A stretch of 14,836 nt of DNA from an uncultured Prevotella sp. (GTDB lineage Bacteria > Bacteroidota > Bacteroidia > Bacteroidales > Bacteroidaceae), in the NCBI GenBank assembly GCA_947304695.1, contig CAMZBS010000048.1, positions 1 through 14,836 of the forward strand. The letters are read 5' to 3'. Numbering within the stretch: the first letter of the stretch is position 1; each line of letters starts with the position of its first letter. Positions 7,028 through 14,740 of the stretch are shown piece after piece. A program made the position numbers and the translations under genes. Below the pieces are notes generated by a model. That model ran no database searches. It was not told where the DNA came from and saw only the letters and a list, made by a program, of their open reading frames with translations.

Positions 7028-9661
7028 ATTCGTCAGGCCGCAGGCCGCTTTCACTTCTTCTTTCCAGTTGCTGAGCTGTGACTCGTCGTAGAGCAGCGGC
7101 CCGTCGATCTGGTGTACGACCACGTCGCTGGCATTGTAGAGCATCTCGGCATGGTTGTTGTTCTTGGCGTTCTGAATCCAGTACTCACGTCCCATCATGT
7201 TGTAAAGACCGCCGCTCTTTACCACGTGGCGGTTCTCCTTCAGCAAGTCCTGAATGGTCAGATCGTCGTCGTCGGCACTGACGGAGATGCTGTAGAAACG
7301 CTTGTTCTTCTGGTTCAGCGTCGATGTTTCGTATTTCACGCCTTCTATGGGGTTGCCTCCGATGAACACCGAATTGTCTTGAATGTGGTATTTCACGAAG
7401 TTCAGGATGCGGTTGGCCACCAGTGTGCGGGCCTGTTTCAGCAGCGTGGCGTTCTTGGCAATGGGCCGCCACACACCGTTGGTGTCGCTCAGGGCCTCAT
7501 AGTCGCTCCAGTAGGGCAGCTGGTCTTTGTCGTGCAGGGCATCAATCTCGGCGTTTACCGGCACGTAGACCGTGTAGTTGTAGGCATCGAACAGCGAGCA
7601 GTTGTAGTCGGCACAGGTGTAGCCGCCCATGGCCGACTTGAGCAGCGTGTTGGCACCGCCGCCTTTCGAGAGCAGGTTGAAGAACCGCTCGCAGTCGTCC
7701 TTGCCGTTCAGGATGCTGTAGAGCGAGCGGCGGCTGGACAGCGGCAGCTGGTCGTCGACCACGTAGCTCTTTCCGTTGCCGGAACGGGTCTGGTCGTAGA
7801 TTTTCTTCACCGTGACGGGTGTGTTCTCTTCTATCTGCAGTCCGCCCGAGACGGTCATCACATTGTCTATGCCGGCATTCTCCACCTTGATCATGCTTCC
7901 GCCCTTGGTGCGGTAGAAGGTGTGGCCGCTCTCCAGGCTGTCAACGATGATCAGGTTGTCCAGCAGGTCGCGCAGCCGGTTTCTGATCTGGTCGCCGCCG
8001 GCTTGGGCATCGGTCACCTCGCCGTCCAGCTTCTGCCTGTTGGCCACGTCATAGTTGTAACGGTGTGCTCCCACGGTGTTCTTCTCCTTGTCCCAGTAGA
8101 ACTCATAGAGAATCGACGTTGTGTTGCCGTAGGTACAGGGGTCTATGTAGGTGAGCATGGCCGTGTTGGTGGGAATGATGAGGCTGTAGTAGGAGTCCAT
8201 GGAGTTCAGGTAGGGCTCGAACTCCAGTTTCTCGATGGCCCAGTAGATCACGTTCATGGTGTTCTCATTGACCAGTGCCGGGAACGACACCGATGAGTAG
8301 GCCGCAGGGGTGAAGACGCGGTTCAGCTGATAGACCACACCGTTGCAGCCCATGTAGCATTTGTCCACGTCGTCTTTGGTGATGCCGATGGGCACCTTGT
8401 TGGTGTTGTCGACGATGTTCTTGAACTTAGATGGTACGGTCTCGGTGAACGAGCGGATGAAGTCGATGTCGAGCATCTTCACCAGCACCTTCATGGGCAC
8501 GCGGTCCCATGAGCCGTACATGTCCTTCAGTCCTTCGCCGTCGTGGTTCCACCAGTAGTCGAGTGCCTCGTTTGAGGGAACGAGCAGTGCACCGGCATCG
8601 TAGTGCAGGTCGCGTCCCGACGTGTTGCTGTACATGTACTGGTTCCATCCCGGGTCGAAGGCCAGTGTGGCTTCCACGGGCTGTCCGTCGGGGTCGTTCT
8701 CCAGTGCGCCGCCTTCCGATCCGGGATAGTCTCTCAGGTTGCTGTTCTGCGAGAAGTATTTCAGTGTGTAGACCTTCTCTTCATTATTATACAGGCGGTT
8801 GTACTCCTTCGTGGCACCCTCGTCGTAGTAGGGGGCTGAGAAGCGGTCGATGAGCGAGGCGAAGAGCGACATCTCGGCATGGTTATGCACAATCTCGGCC
8901 ATGTTCTCGGCAGCGGTGGCCAGTCCGCCGACCTTATGGATATAGCCGTTCTTGCAGGTGATGTCGGTCTCAATGAGCTTCTTGCCGTTCACCCATGAGT
9001 CCTTGGCCGACGTGCTTACGCCGTTGGTCAGGATGCTCAGGTCTTCGTCGGTAATCTTGTTGTTGCGCATGAACGCAGGCAGGAAGTGGATCATGGGCTT
9101 TGTCGTGTTGTCGCACAGCAGCACCATGCTCTGGTTGTTGTCCTTGAAGTCACTCCAGTATTTCGTGGGTGGCATCTGGCTGGGTGCGAATCGCGGCACC
9201 GAGTCGAACACCGAGGCTGCCGTGGGGCGGCGCATGCACTGACCTTTCAGCGGCTTGGGACCGCTCACGTTGCTCAGCAGCTCTATGAGGTAGGCATTGT
9301 TCACCATGGCACTGTTCAGCAGCAGCTTCTTCTGTGCCGTCGTCAGGTCTTCATACTTCGCCACGCCCCAGTCGTTCTGCCTGAAGAACGTGTTGTAGAC
9401 CGAGTCGCTGGCGGCAAACAGTGTCTTACTGCCTGTCTGGCTGAGCACGTCGGTCAGTCCCAGGTCGTCGATCAGTCGCAGGGTGTAGGCGAAGTCACCG
9501 CTTTCTTTCAGCCGTTCGTAGATAGAGTTGCCCAGCCACGAGGGCTCTTCGTAGAGCTCGTCTTTCTCTCCGCAGGCGGTGAGCAGGCAGCTGGTAGCCA
9601 ACAGACTGCAGAGCCACGCCCGTGCCGTCCTTGTTTTCTGTTTCAGTCTTAGAACATCCAT
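7016..9661 (-). CDS. Multi-domain FAS1 (fasciclin) lipoprotein, 881 aa
   Basis: The N-terminus is a lipoprotein signal ending in LLTAC (lipidated Cys at residue 30), followed by GEKDE, which fits a Bacteroidota surface-export signal. About four FAS1-like modules can be outlined. Module 1 spans roughly 45-250 (GSKTLFAASDSVYNTFF; NGYIHKVGGL), module 2 roughly 254-452 (AGALLVPSNEALDYWW; NGVVYQLNRVF), module 3 roughly 455-640 (YYSLIIPTNTAMLTYI) and module 4 roughly 641-830 (YTVYVPVNAEIDALH; ILNFVKYHI; SGGLYNMMG). Modules 2-4 carry long insertions, so boundaries are approximate. The gene sits 16 bp after the metallopeptidase-like gene and directly before susC, so it is translated ahead of the transporter. 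No catalytic motif is visible. By family knowledge FAS1 modules bind proteins or glycans. I infer a surface binding partner of the SusC/D complex. Its sequence differs clearly from the second FAS1 lipoprotein of the locus, so the two are not recent duplicates. Confidence 0.9.
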   Translation of the reverse strand: MDVLRLKQKTRTARAWLCSLLATSCLLTACGEKDELYEEPSWLGNSIYERLKESGDFAYTLRLIDDLGLTDVLSQTGSKTLFAASDSVYNTFFRQNDWGVAKYEDLTTAQKKLLLNSAMVNNAYLIELLSNVSGPKPLKGQCMRRPTAASVFDSVPRFAPSQMPPTKYWSDFKDNNQSMVLLCDNTTKPMIHFLPAFMRNNKITDEDLSILTNGVSTSAKDSWVNGKKLIETDITCKNGYIHKVGGLATAAENMAEIVHNHAEMSLFASLIDRFSAPYYDEGATKEYNRLYNNEEKVYTLKYFSQNSNLRDYPGSEGGALENDPDGQPVEATLAFDPGWNQYMYSNTSGRDLHYDAGALLVPSNEALDYWWNHDGEGLKDMYGSWDRVPMKVLVKMLDIDFIRSFTETVPSKFKNIVDNTNKVPIGITKDDVDKCYMGCNGVVYQLNRVFTPAAYSSVSFPALVNENTMNVIYWAIEKLEFEPYLNSMDSYYSLIIPTNTAMLTYIDPCTYGNTTSILYEFYWDKEKNTVGAHRYNYDVANRQKLDGEVTDAQAGGDQIRNRLRDLLDNLIIVDSLESGHTFYRTKGGSMIKVENAGIDNVMTVSGGLQIEENTPVTVKKIYDQTRSGNGKSYVVDDQLPLSSRRSLYSILNGKDDCERFFNLLSKGGGANTLLKSAMGGYTCADYNCSLFDAYNYTVYVPVNAEIDALHDKDQLPYWSDYEALSDTNGVWRPIAKNATLLKQARTLVANRILNFVKYHIQDNSVFIGGNPIEGVKYETSTLNQKNKRFYSISVSADDDDLTIQDLLKENRHVVKSGGLYNMMGREYWIQNAKNNNHAEMLYNASDVVVHQIDGPLLYDESQLSNWKEEVKAACGLTNNEE

Positions 9662-9677
9662 ATTCTCTGTTTATTAC

Positions 9678-11963
9678 TTATTTCACCAATATCTTTACGC
9701 TTGCCGTCTCGCGTCCGTTCTGTCCCTGCATGATGTAGTAGCCTGGGCCGATGCCGGACGGAATGGGGAAGCTGCCGTCGCGCATGAAACTTTGGGCCGA
9801 AACGAGCTGTCCGGCCTGATTGTAGAGCCTTACCTGCACCTGCAGCTGTGAGGCTGCCGTGAAATGCAGGGCCACTTTTTCGCCACGGCTCACCACCGTG
9901 TGTTCGGGTGTCACGGCAAAGCGGGCCGATGAGGCTACCTCGGTGGCCTCGATGCCGCTGTTGATGAAGTCGTTGTCGCGAATGGTGTTGCGGTATTCGT
10001 ACCACTTCAGCTGCGCCTTGGCCGGCATGAAGATGTTGTCGTCCATGCGCAGGCGGTAGTCGAAGTGCTGTTTGCGTGTCTCGTCGCCCTTATATATATA
10101 ATCGGTGTTGCACACTACGGCAATCACCACGTTGTTGGCGGGCTTGCCCTGCAGCTGCATCACCACGTCGCCTTCGCCCTCCACGGGCTGCGAGTAGAAC
10201 AACCGGCCCTGCTTGGTGCGATAGCACAGCATGCACACCATGTTCTCGCCCAGCGGCTTGAAATGCAGGCTGATGATGTCGCCCACGTTGCCGCTCACGT
10301 GTAGCGGTATCTGGTTGGCTCCGCTCCAGCCGGGGGTGGTGCGCCATTCGGGCCGCCACCAGCGGGCGCTGTCCACCTCGTCACACCGGTACATGTTGGC
10401 ATAGGGTGTGGCCTTCCACGGCTCCACCTTCTTCCAGTAGGGACTCCACTCCTGTTCCACGTTGACCAGCCAGTTGTCGTTGAGCAGCTTGCGGCAGGCG
10501 TTGCTCCACTGGCCCACGTCGATCATGGCCTGGCGTGCGCGGTACTCCATGATCATGTGGCGCATCTGGCGGTCGCCCAGTGAGTCGGCCATGCCTTCGA
10601 GCACGCGCCCTTTGCAGTAGCGCCATATCCAGGGAATCGAGCCCCGGCCCATAATCTCGCTGAGGAAGTGGGGGAACAGCTCACCGTACTGCACGCCGCC
10701 CAGCAGGTTGCGCCAGGTACATGTTTGCTGACCACCGTTGTACATGTTCACACCTTCGGCCGACGGTCCGCCGAACGAGTCGTCGAGCAGCCATCCGCTG
10801 TAGCACTCAATGGGCATGAACGGTGCAATCATGTTGCCCGCACTCAGGAAGCCCATGCTCTCAGGCGTCTTGCCGCTCTTGGCCAGTTCGGCCTCGCCCT
10901 GCAGCCAGGTGTTGCCGCCCTCATGGAACCAGGCACTCTGCTTGCAGCCTTCAAGGTCGGCAAAGGTGGCGTGAATGCCCTCATGCACGCAGGCGTTCTG
11001 CTGCCCGATGGCATCGCTGTAGGTGCAGTTGGGGTCGAAGCTGGCAATGGGGTAGTAGCTCAGTAGCACCATGGGCCAGCTGGAACCGTTGTACCAGGTG
11101 GAACTCTGCCATCCGCCCAGTGCGGTGTTGGGCTCGTTGTCGGTGCCCACTCCGCTGCCGTAGCCGTAGATCTGACTGTAGTAGCCATTGCGGGCCCGCT
11201 TGTCGGGCGGCCATCCGAACACGTTGCGGAAGTAGGCGAAGTCCTCGTCCATCTTCTTCACCAGCAGCACCAGCGAGGTGTCGGTAATGGCTTTATTGGC
11301 ATTGGGGCCTACGGCTACGCTCCACCACTCGCCGTCATACTGGCGGGCAATGTTCATCTTTTCCGGCAAACGTCCTTTCGTGGGGGCCGACAGGGTGGGG
11401 TATTCCCAGCGGAAGTCATAGTTTAGGGTAGGGGAGTATTCCGGCCACTTATAGCTGACCGAGGGGTCGATGTAGCCCATCAGCTGCAACTCGCGCAGTC
11501 CGCAGGCTTTGTCGCTCTTCATGTAGAGACGCACCTTGGAAGCTGCCATGTCGACCTCGGTCACCGACAGCTGCTTGTCGTCGGCCTGTGCCAGTGTGGC
11601 TCCCTTCTGCCACTCCGTGCCGTCCCACCAGGCTACGTAGGCATCGGTGGGCAACAGGATGTTGGCACCGTCTTCCTTCCAATACGCGCGTACCTCCTTA
11701 TATATATTCTGCTGCACCCATTCCAGTTCCACGTATTCATACTCTCCCAGCCGGTCGTCGCCGTTGTAGCTGCTCCAGTATTTTCCGCTGGCCGGATAGC
11801 GGTTGTCGCGAATCAGGCTTACGGGATTATCGTTAGACTCTGCCGATGCAGTCACACGGGAAGCCGTGAGCGACAGGTTTTGCACCTCGATGGCTGTGGC
11901 GGTCAGGGTGTGCGCCGTGAGCATGAGGCAGATTGTTGCAATGTGCAGTCTTGTTTTCTTCAT
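9678..11963 (-). CDS. Secreted putative zinc metallopeptidase (HExxH) with discoidin-like N-domain and T9SS sorting tail
   Basis: Counting from ATG 11963 the protein has 761 residues. Residues 1-24 form a signal peptide (ending TATA/IE). About 25-155 look like a discoidin/F5-8-type beta-sandwich (YWSSYNGDD, AYWKEDGANI, YVAWWDGTEW). A catalytic-type region at about 190-480 contains HEGIH at 327-331, matching the zinc-binding HExxH motif, and WFHEGGNTW with Glu348 seventeen residues later, a plausible gluzincin third ligand. The layout recalls secreted HExxH families such as the plant basic secretory protein and DUF6055 groups; I cannot assign it firmly to one. After about 500 come beta-rich sequence and, from about 680, a type A T9SS sorting domain (VRLYNQAGQLV, GYYIMQGQNG, ending VKILVK). 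The frame extends upstream to an ATG at 12077, but the signal peptide and the predicted transcription start near 12030 favour 11963. First gene of the operon. Activity and substrate are inferred. Confidence 0.85.
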   Translation of the reverse strand: MKKTRLHIATICLMLTAHTLTATAIEVQNLSLTASRVTASAESNDNPVSLIRDNRYPASGKYWSSYNGDDRLGEYEYVELEWVQQNIYKEVRAYWKEDGANILLPTDAYVAWWDGTEWQKGATLAQADDKQLSVTEVDMAASKVRLYMKSDKACGLRELQLMGYIDPSVSYKWPEYSPTLNYDFRWEYPTLSAPTKGRLPEKMNIARQYDGEWWSVAVGPNANKAITDTSLVLLVKKMDEDFAYFRNVFGWPPDKRARNGYYSQIYGYGSGVGTDNEPNTALGGWQSSTWYNGSSWPMVLLSYYPIASFDPNCTYSDAIGQQNACVHEGIHATFADLEGCKQSAWFHEGGNTWLQGEAELAKSGKTPESMGFLSAGNMIAPFMPIECYSGWLLDDSFGGPSAEGVNMYNGGQQTCTWRNLLGGVQYGELFPHFLSEIMGRGSIPWIWRYCKGRVLEGMADSLGDRQMRHMIMEYRARQAMIDVGQWSNACRKLLNDNWLVNVEQEWSPYWKKVEPWKATPYANMYRCDEVDSARWWRPEWRTTPGWSGANQIPLHVSGNVGDIISLHFKPLGENMVCMLCYRTKQGRLFYSQPVEGEGDVVMQLQGKPANNVVIAVVCNTDYIYKGDETRKQHFDYRLRMDDNIFMPAKAQLKWYEYRNTIRDNDFINSGIEATEVASSARFAVTPEHTVVSRGEKVALHFTAASQLQVQVRLYNQAGQLVSAQSFMRDGSFPIPSGIGPGYYIMQGQNGRETASVKILVK

Positions 11964-12021
11964 GTCGAAGGGATCGTTTTGCAGGTTATTGGTCTTTGTG
12001 GCGGGAAGATTGGCTGTCCTC

Positions 12022-12036
12022 GCCATCTTTGATGGC
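12022..12036. promoter_or_regulatory. Perfect 6-bp palindrome at the start of the minus-strand operon transcript
   Basis: GCCATC and GATGGC are exact reverse complements around a TTT centre, and the right arm shares its last base with the -7 box. The site covers the expected transcription start of the operon. It could be an operator that blocks initiation or a small hairpin at the 5' end of the mRNA. The stem is short enough that chance cannot be excluded. Confidence 0.4.
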
Positions 12037-12068
12037 AAAGTTACGATTTTTTTTGATTTCCTGCGAAA
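12036..12068 (-). promoter_or_regulatory. Bacteroidota-type promoter for the metallopeptidase/FAS1/susCD operon
   Basis: Read on the minus strand, the -7 box TAACTTTG (12043-12036) matches TAnnTTTG exactly. Twenty-one bases upstream is TTTC (12068-12065), a 3-of-4 match to the -33 box. The spacer includes an A8 run. Transcription should begin near 12030, giving a leader of about 65 bases before ATG 11963. That argues against the upstream in-frame ATGs at 12077 and 12026. The weaker -33 box may mean lower or activator-dependent expression. Confidence 0.65.
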
Positions 12069-12176
12069 GAATAACAAGTTTTTTTGAATTTATCTGAAAA
12101 TGTCTTCACAATGCTGAAAAATGCGTCCAGATTCTTGGAAAATTCGTCCACCCACCTTTATTTATTATACATTTCG

Positions 12177-12208
12177 TTTGTTCGTTTGAAGTTTAATTGC
12201 TATCTTTG
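12177..12208 (+). promoter_or_regulatory. Bacteroidota-type promoter for the DUF4859-like repeat gene
   Basis: A -33 box TTTG (12177-12180) and a -7 box TATCTTTG (12201-12208) are separated by 20 bp, an exact match to the Bacteroidota consensus TTTG/TAnnTTTG. Transcription should start near 12213-12217, leaving an AT-rich leader of about 60 bases before ATG 12277. A further TTTG at 12185 is too close to the -7 box to serve as the -33 element. Confidence 0.8.
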
Positions 12209-12276
12209 CCCCAACTTCAACGAACTAAGAAACAATAACATAACACTTTATTAATAACTAAAATTTTCTTTATGGT

Positions 12277-14718
12277 ATGAAAACTACTTGTTTAAGAAAC
12301 CTGCTTCTTGCAGTTGTTTGCCTCTTTACAGGCGTTTCCGCTCAGGCACAGTTCAGTGGCGGAGTGGAACAGTATCCTACCAATGACTGGTCGGGCTCTC
12401 CCATCTCGTTCCCCATGGCCGAGGTGGCTGCCGCACTGGGAACCGAGGCTGCCACGTTGAGTGAAGCCCTGGAGGCTTACATCGGAGCCGAGGGCACGCC
12501 CGATCCCATCCTGTTCTATGTGCAGGATGCCGAGGGTGACATTCCCTACACTGATGCCACGGCGGCTGCCAACCACGGCTTCTGGCTCGACCAGAACGGT
12601 CTGCCCCTGGCCTACGGCGAGGGCTGCTGGTTCTATGTGAGTCCCAGTGTTGACGACGACGGTGCCACGCTGACCTTCAATCTGGGTCAGATGCCCGACG
12701 TGATGCAGGTGGGCAATGTGGGCCACACCACGCTGAAGCTGAAGCTGAACGACAAGGAGGCCACCTTCACCCTGAAGCTGAGCGTTGTTGGAAAGCCTGA
12801 CTTCGATGTGCCCGAACCTACCATCATTGAGAAGGACCTTCAGATTGTGGGCGGACAGGAAGTGACGGTCAAGCAGTTCCCCCGTGGCGACTACAGCAGC
12901 GATGCCGTGCATGTGAGCATTGCCGAGGCAATCAATCTACTGGGCATTGACAACAAGGCTGGTATGGCCGAGAATGTTGGAAAGGTGCTCTACACCACCT
13001 GGTACAACGACGGTGAGCTGGAGCAGGGCGGCGGCATGAAGAAAGACTCGCTGACCAATCAGTCCACCGCAGGAGAACCTGGCTTCTGGTTCCGTGCTGT
13101 CCAGAATGCCGAGGGCGTGGAAGACGGCGAGGTGTCGGCTTTTGGCTGGAATGATGCCGACAAGCTCTTCATTGAACGGTTTGCCTACAATGCCGAGAAT
13201 GACACGCTGACTGGCTATCTGGGCCAGTATCCTGGTACGTGTAAGGAGAACGAGACTTGGTTCGCCTACATCTACCTTGTCTACGGACAGAAAGCCTACC
13301 GTATTAAGTATACGCTGAAACTTGAGGAGAAAACTCAGGGCAGCGGTCTGGCCGACTACACGAAGGTTGGCGAGGAGACGGCTATCGTTGAGCAGGAACC
13401 CACCACGGGTTACGAGGCACTGAGTGTGAAGCCAGACCTTGATGCCATTGCAGCTGCCCTCGGTTGCGAGGTAAGCGCCATCGGCATGATCGCCCTCGAC
13501 GACAAGGACAACTTTGCAAGCAGCACCGCTAATAACGGCGGCTTCTGGTTCAGCGATGGCGGTACCGTCATTGCCTACGGTTCAAGTGCAGCATTCTTTA
13601 TCGAACCTGCTAAGTCGGGCGACTACTCTGACCTCCATGTGGGCCAGTACCCCAACCACTTCAAGGTGGGCGATGAGTACAGCGCAAACCTCTACTTCGT
13701 CAACGGTACCAACTACTATCAGTACACCGTGACCCTGAAGGTTGTGGAGCCCCAGAAGCAGGAATACCAGTTCGAGAGCGTGACGACACGCACTTTCGCA
13801 GTGCAGCAGCTGCTCGACAACAGCTACACCATGTTCGACCTGGGTACCGTCAACGTCGAGGACATCGAGAGTCTCATCGGTACGACCAGCCCCGTGCTCT
13901 ACGGACTGAACATCGACTCCGTGGCCGTGGTCAGGGGTGACTACTCGAAGGCTTGGAGCTGCGACCCGAATCCCGGATTCTGGCTCAACAAGGAGGGACG
14001 TGTCTCTACATGGGGCGACGCCAACAGTATTATGGGTATCGTCTATGCCGACGGACTCTTCCGCGGATGCCAGAAGCCCAACCTGCCCGCAGTGGGCGAT
14101 GAGTTCGCTACTCAGCTCTTCCTGGTCAACGAGGATAACAACAAGATGATAACCGTCAACATCAAGATCGCATTTGTAGAGAGCCTGGAGCAAAAGGAAG
14201 TGGTGGGCTCAGAGGACATCGTCCTGCCGCTGACCGACGAAGATGAGATTCCTGTGGAGATTGACCTGGCCAAGGCTGCCGAGGCACTGGGTACGACCGT
14301 TGACGACCTGCTCGACAACAGCAACTACTGCCTGCGTGGCATGACCAGCGGCGGCGTCTACGGCAAGGGCCAGAATTGCGAGAATGGACTGAGCTTCGCT
14401 CCCGACGGTGGCTACGACGACCACGCCAACATCTACTTCTACATTCAGAAGGCTGGCGACAAGGTGATGCTTATGATCTACAGTCAGGATCCCGTGGCCG
14501 AAGACTTCAGCCTCGACGTGCAGTTCTGCTTCGAGAAGGATGCCAAGCAGTATGTTTACTACGCCAAGCTGGTGTCCACCCAGATCTATGCCGGTATCAA
14601 CACCTTGAAGGTCAGCGATCTGAAAGATGCCACCATCTACGACCTCAGCGGTCGTCGTGTGGAGCGTCCCGTTCGTGGCCTCTACCTCCAGAAAGGCCGT
14701 AAGTTCATTGTGAAGTAA
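12277..14718 (+). CDS. Secreted protein with about five DUF4859-like repeats and a short T9SS-type C-terminal tail
   Basis: This 813-residue protein has a signal peptide of about 24 residues (SAQA/QF). The body is a degenerate tandem repeat of about 135-165 residues per unit: roughly 30-172, 186-352, 361-492, 498-635 and 640-768. Units 1-4 share a GFW[LF] motif (101, 269, 422, 567), and units 1-3 share LGQMP/LGQYP/VGQYP (136, 315, 455) before a closing VTLKV-like strand. Each unit opens with a helix of the type AEVAAALG. This matches what I know of DUF4859, a Bacteroidota domain of unknown function. The end (ATIYDLSGRRV, GLYLQKGRKFIVK) resembles the short sorting tails of Prevotella T9SS cargo. 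The gene is divergent from the susC/D operon, with its own consensus promoter and a terminator. Codon use is strongly biased toward C/G-ending codons, suggesting high expression. I infer a surface-attached binding or adhesion protein. No enzyme motif is seen. Confidence 0.88.
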   Translation: MKTTCLRNLLLAVVCLFTGVSAQAQFSGGVEQYPTNDWSGSPISFPMAEVAAALGTEAATLSEALEAYIGAEGTPDPILFYVQDAEGDIPYTDATAAANHGFWLDQNGLPLAYGEGCWFYVSPSVDDDGATLTFNLGQMPDVMQVGNVGHTTLKLKLNDKEATFTLKLSVVGKPDFDVPEPTIIEKDLQIVGGQEVTVKQFPRGDYSSDAVHVSIAEAINLLGIDNKAGMAENVGKVLYTTWYNDGELEQGGGMKKDSLTNQSTAGEPGFWFRAVQNAEGVEDGEVSAFGWNDADKLFIERFAYNAENDTLTGYLGQYPGTCKENETWFAYIYLVYGQKAYRIKYTLKLEEKTQGSGLADYTKVGEETAIVEQEPTTGYEALSVKPDLDAIAAALGCEVSAIGMIALDDKDNFASSTANNGGFWFSDGGTVIAYGSSAAFFIEPAKSGDYSDLHVGQYPNHFKVGDEYSANLYFVNGTNYYQYTVTLKVVEPQKQEYQFESVTTRTFAVQQLLDNSYTMFDLGTVNVEDIESLIGTTSPVLYGLNIDSVAVVRGDYSKAWSCDPNPGFWLNKEGRVSTWGDANSIMGIVYADGLFRGCQKPNLPAVGDEFATQLFLVNEDNNKMITVNIKIAFVESLEQKEVVGSEDIVLPLTDEDEIPVEIDLAKAAEALGTTVDDLLDNSNYCLRGMTSGGVYGKGQNCENGLSFAPDGGYDDHANIYFYIQKAGDKVMLMIYSQDPVAEDFSLDVQFCFEKDAKQYVYYAKLVSTQIYAGINTLKVSDLKDATIYDLSGRRVERPVRGLYLQKGRKFIVK

Positions 14719-14740
14719 ACGGTTGCTATTCCCCAAAACG

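Larger units (their letters stand above)
11964..12276. other. Divergent intergenic regulatory region
   Basis: This 313-bp non-coding stretch separates the minus-strand operon from the plus-strand repeat-protein gene. It is clearly AT-richer than the coding DNA on either side from about 12040 onward. It contains one promoter per direction, a palindrome near the minus-strand start, T8 and T7 runs, and an AT-rich leader before 12277. The two promoters are about 110 bp apart, so a single regulator bound between them could act on both. I see no structured riboswitch or small RNA gene. Confidence 0.8.

Noticed and set aside
7112..8296. 394-codon open frame on the plus strand
   Set aside because: It lies wholly antisense to the FAS1 lipoprotein gene. 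Its Val/His/Gly-rich composition is what the codon bias of the minus-strand gene produces in the opposite strand. No domain, signal peptide or promoter is visible.
11964..12077. N-terminal extension of the metallopeptidase-like protein to ATG 12077 or 12026
   Set aside because: The extension is basic and non-secretory, would bury the signal peptide, and overlaps the predicted promoter and transcription start.
12292..12912. 206-codon minus-strand open frame opposite the repeat-protein gene
   Set aside because: Antisense shadow; the plus-strand frame has a signal peptide, repeats and a promoter.
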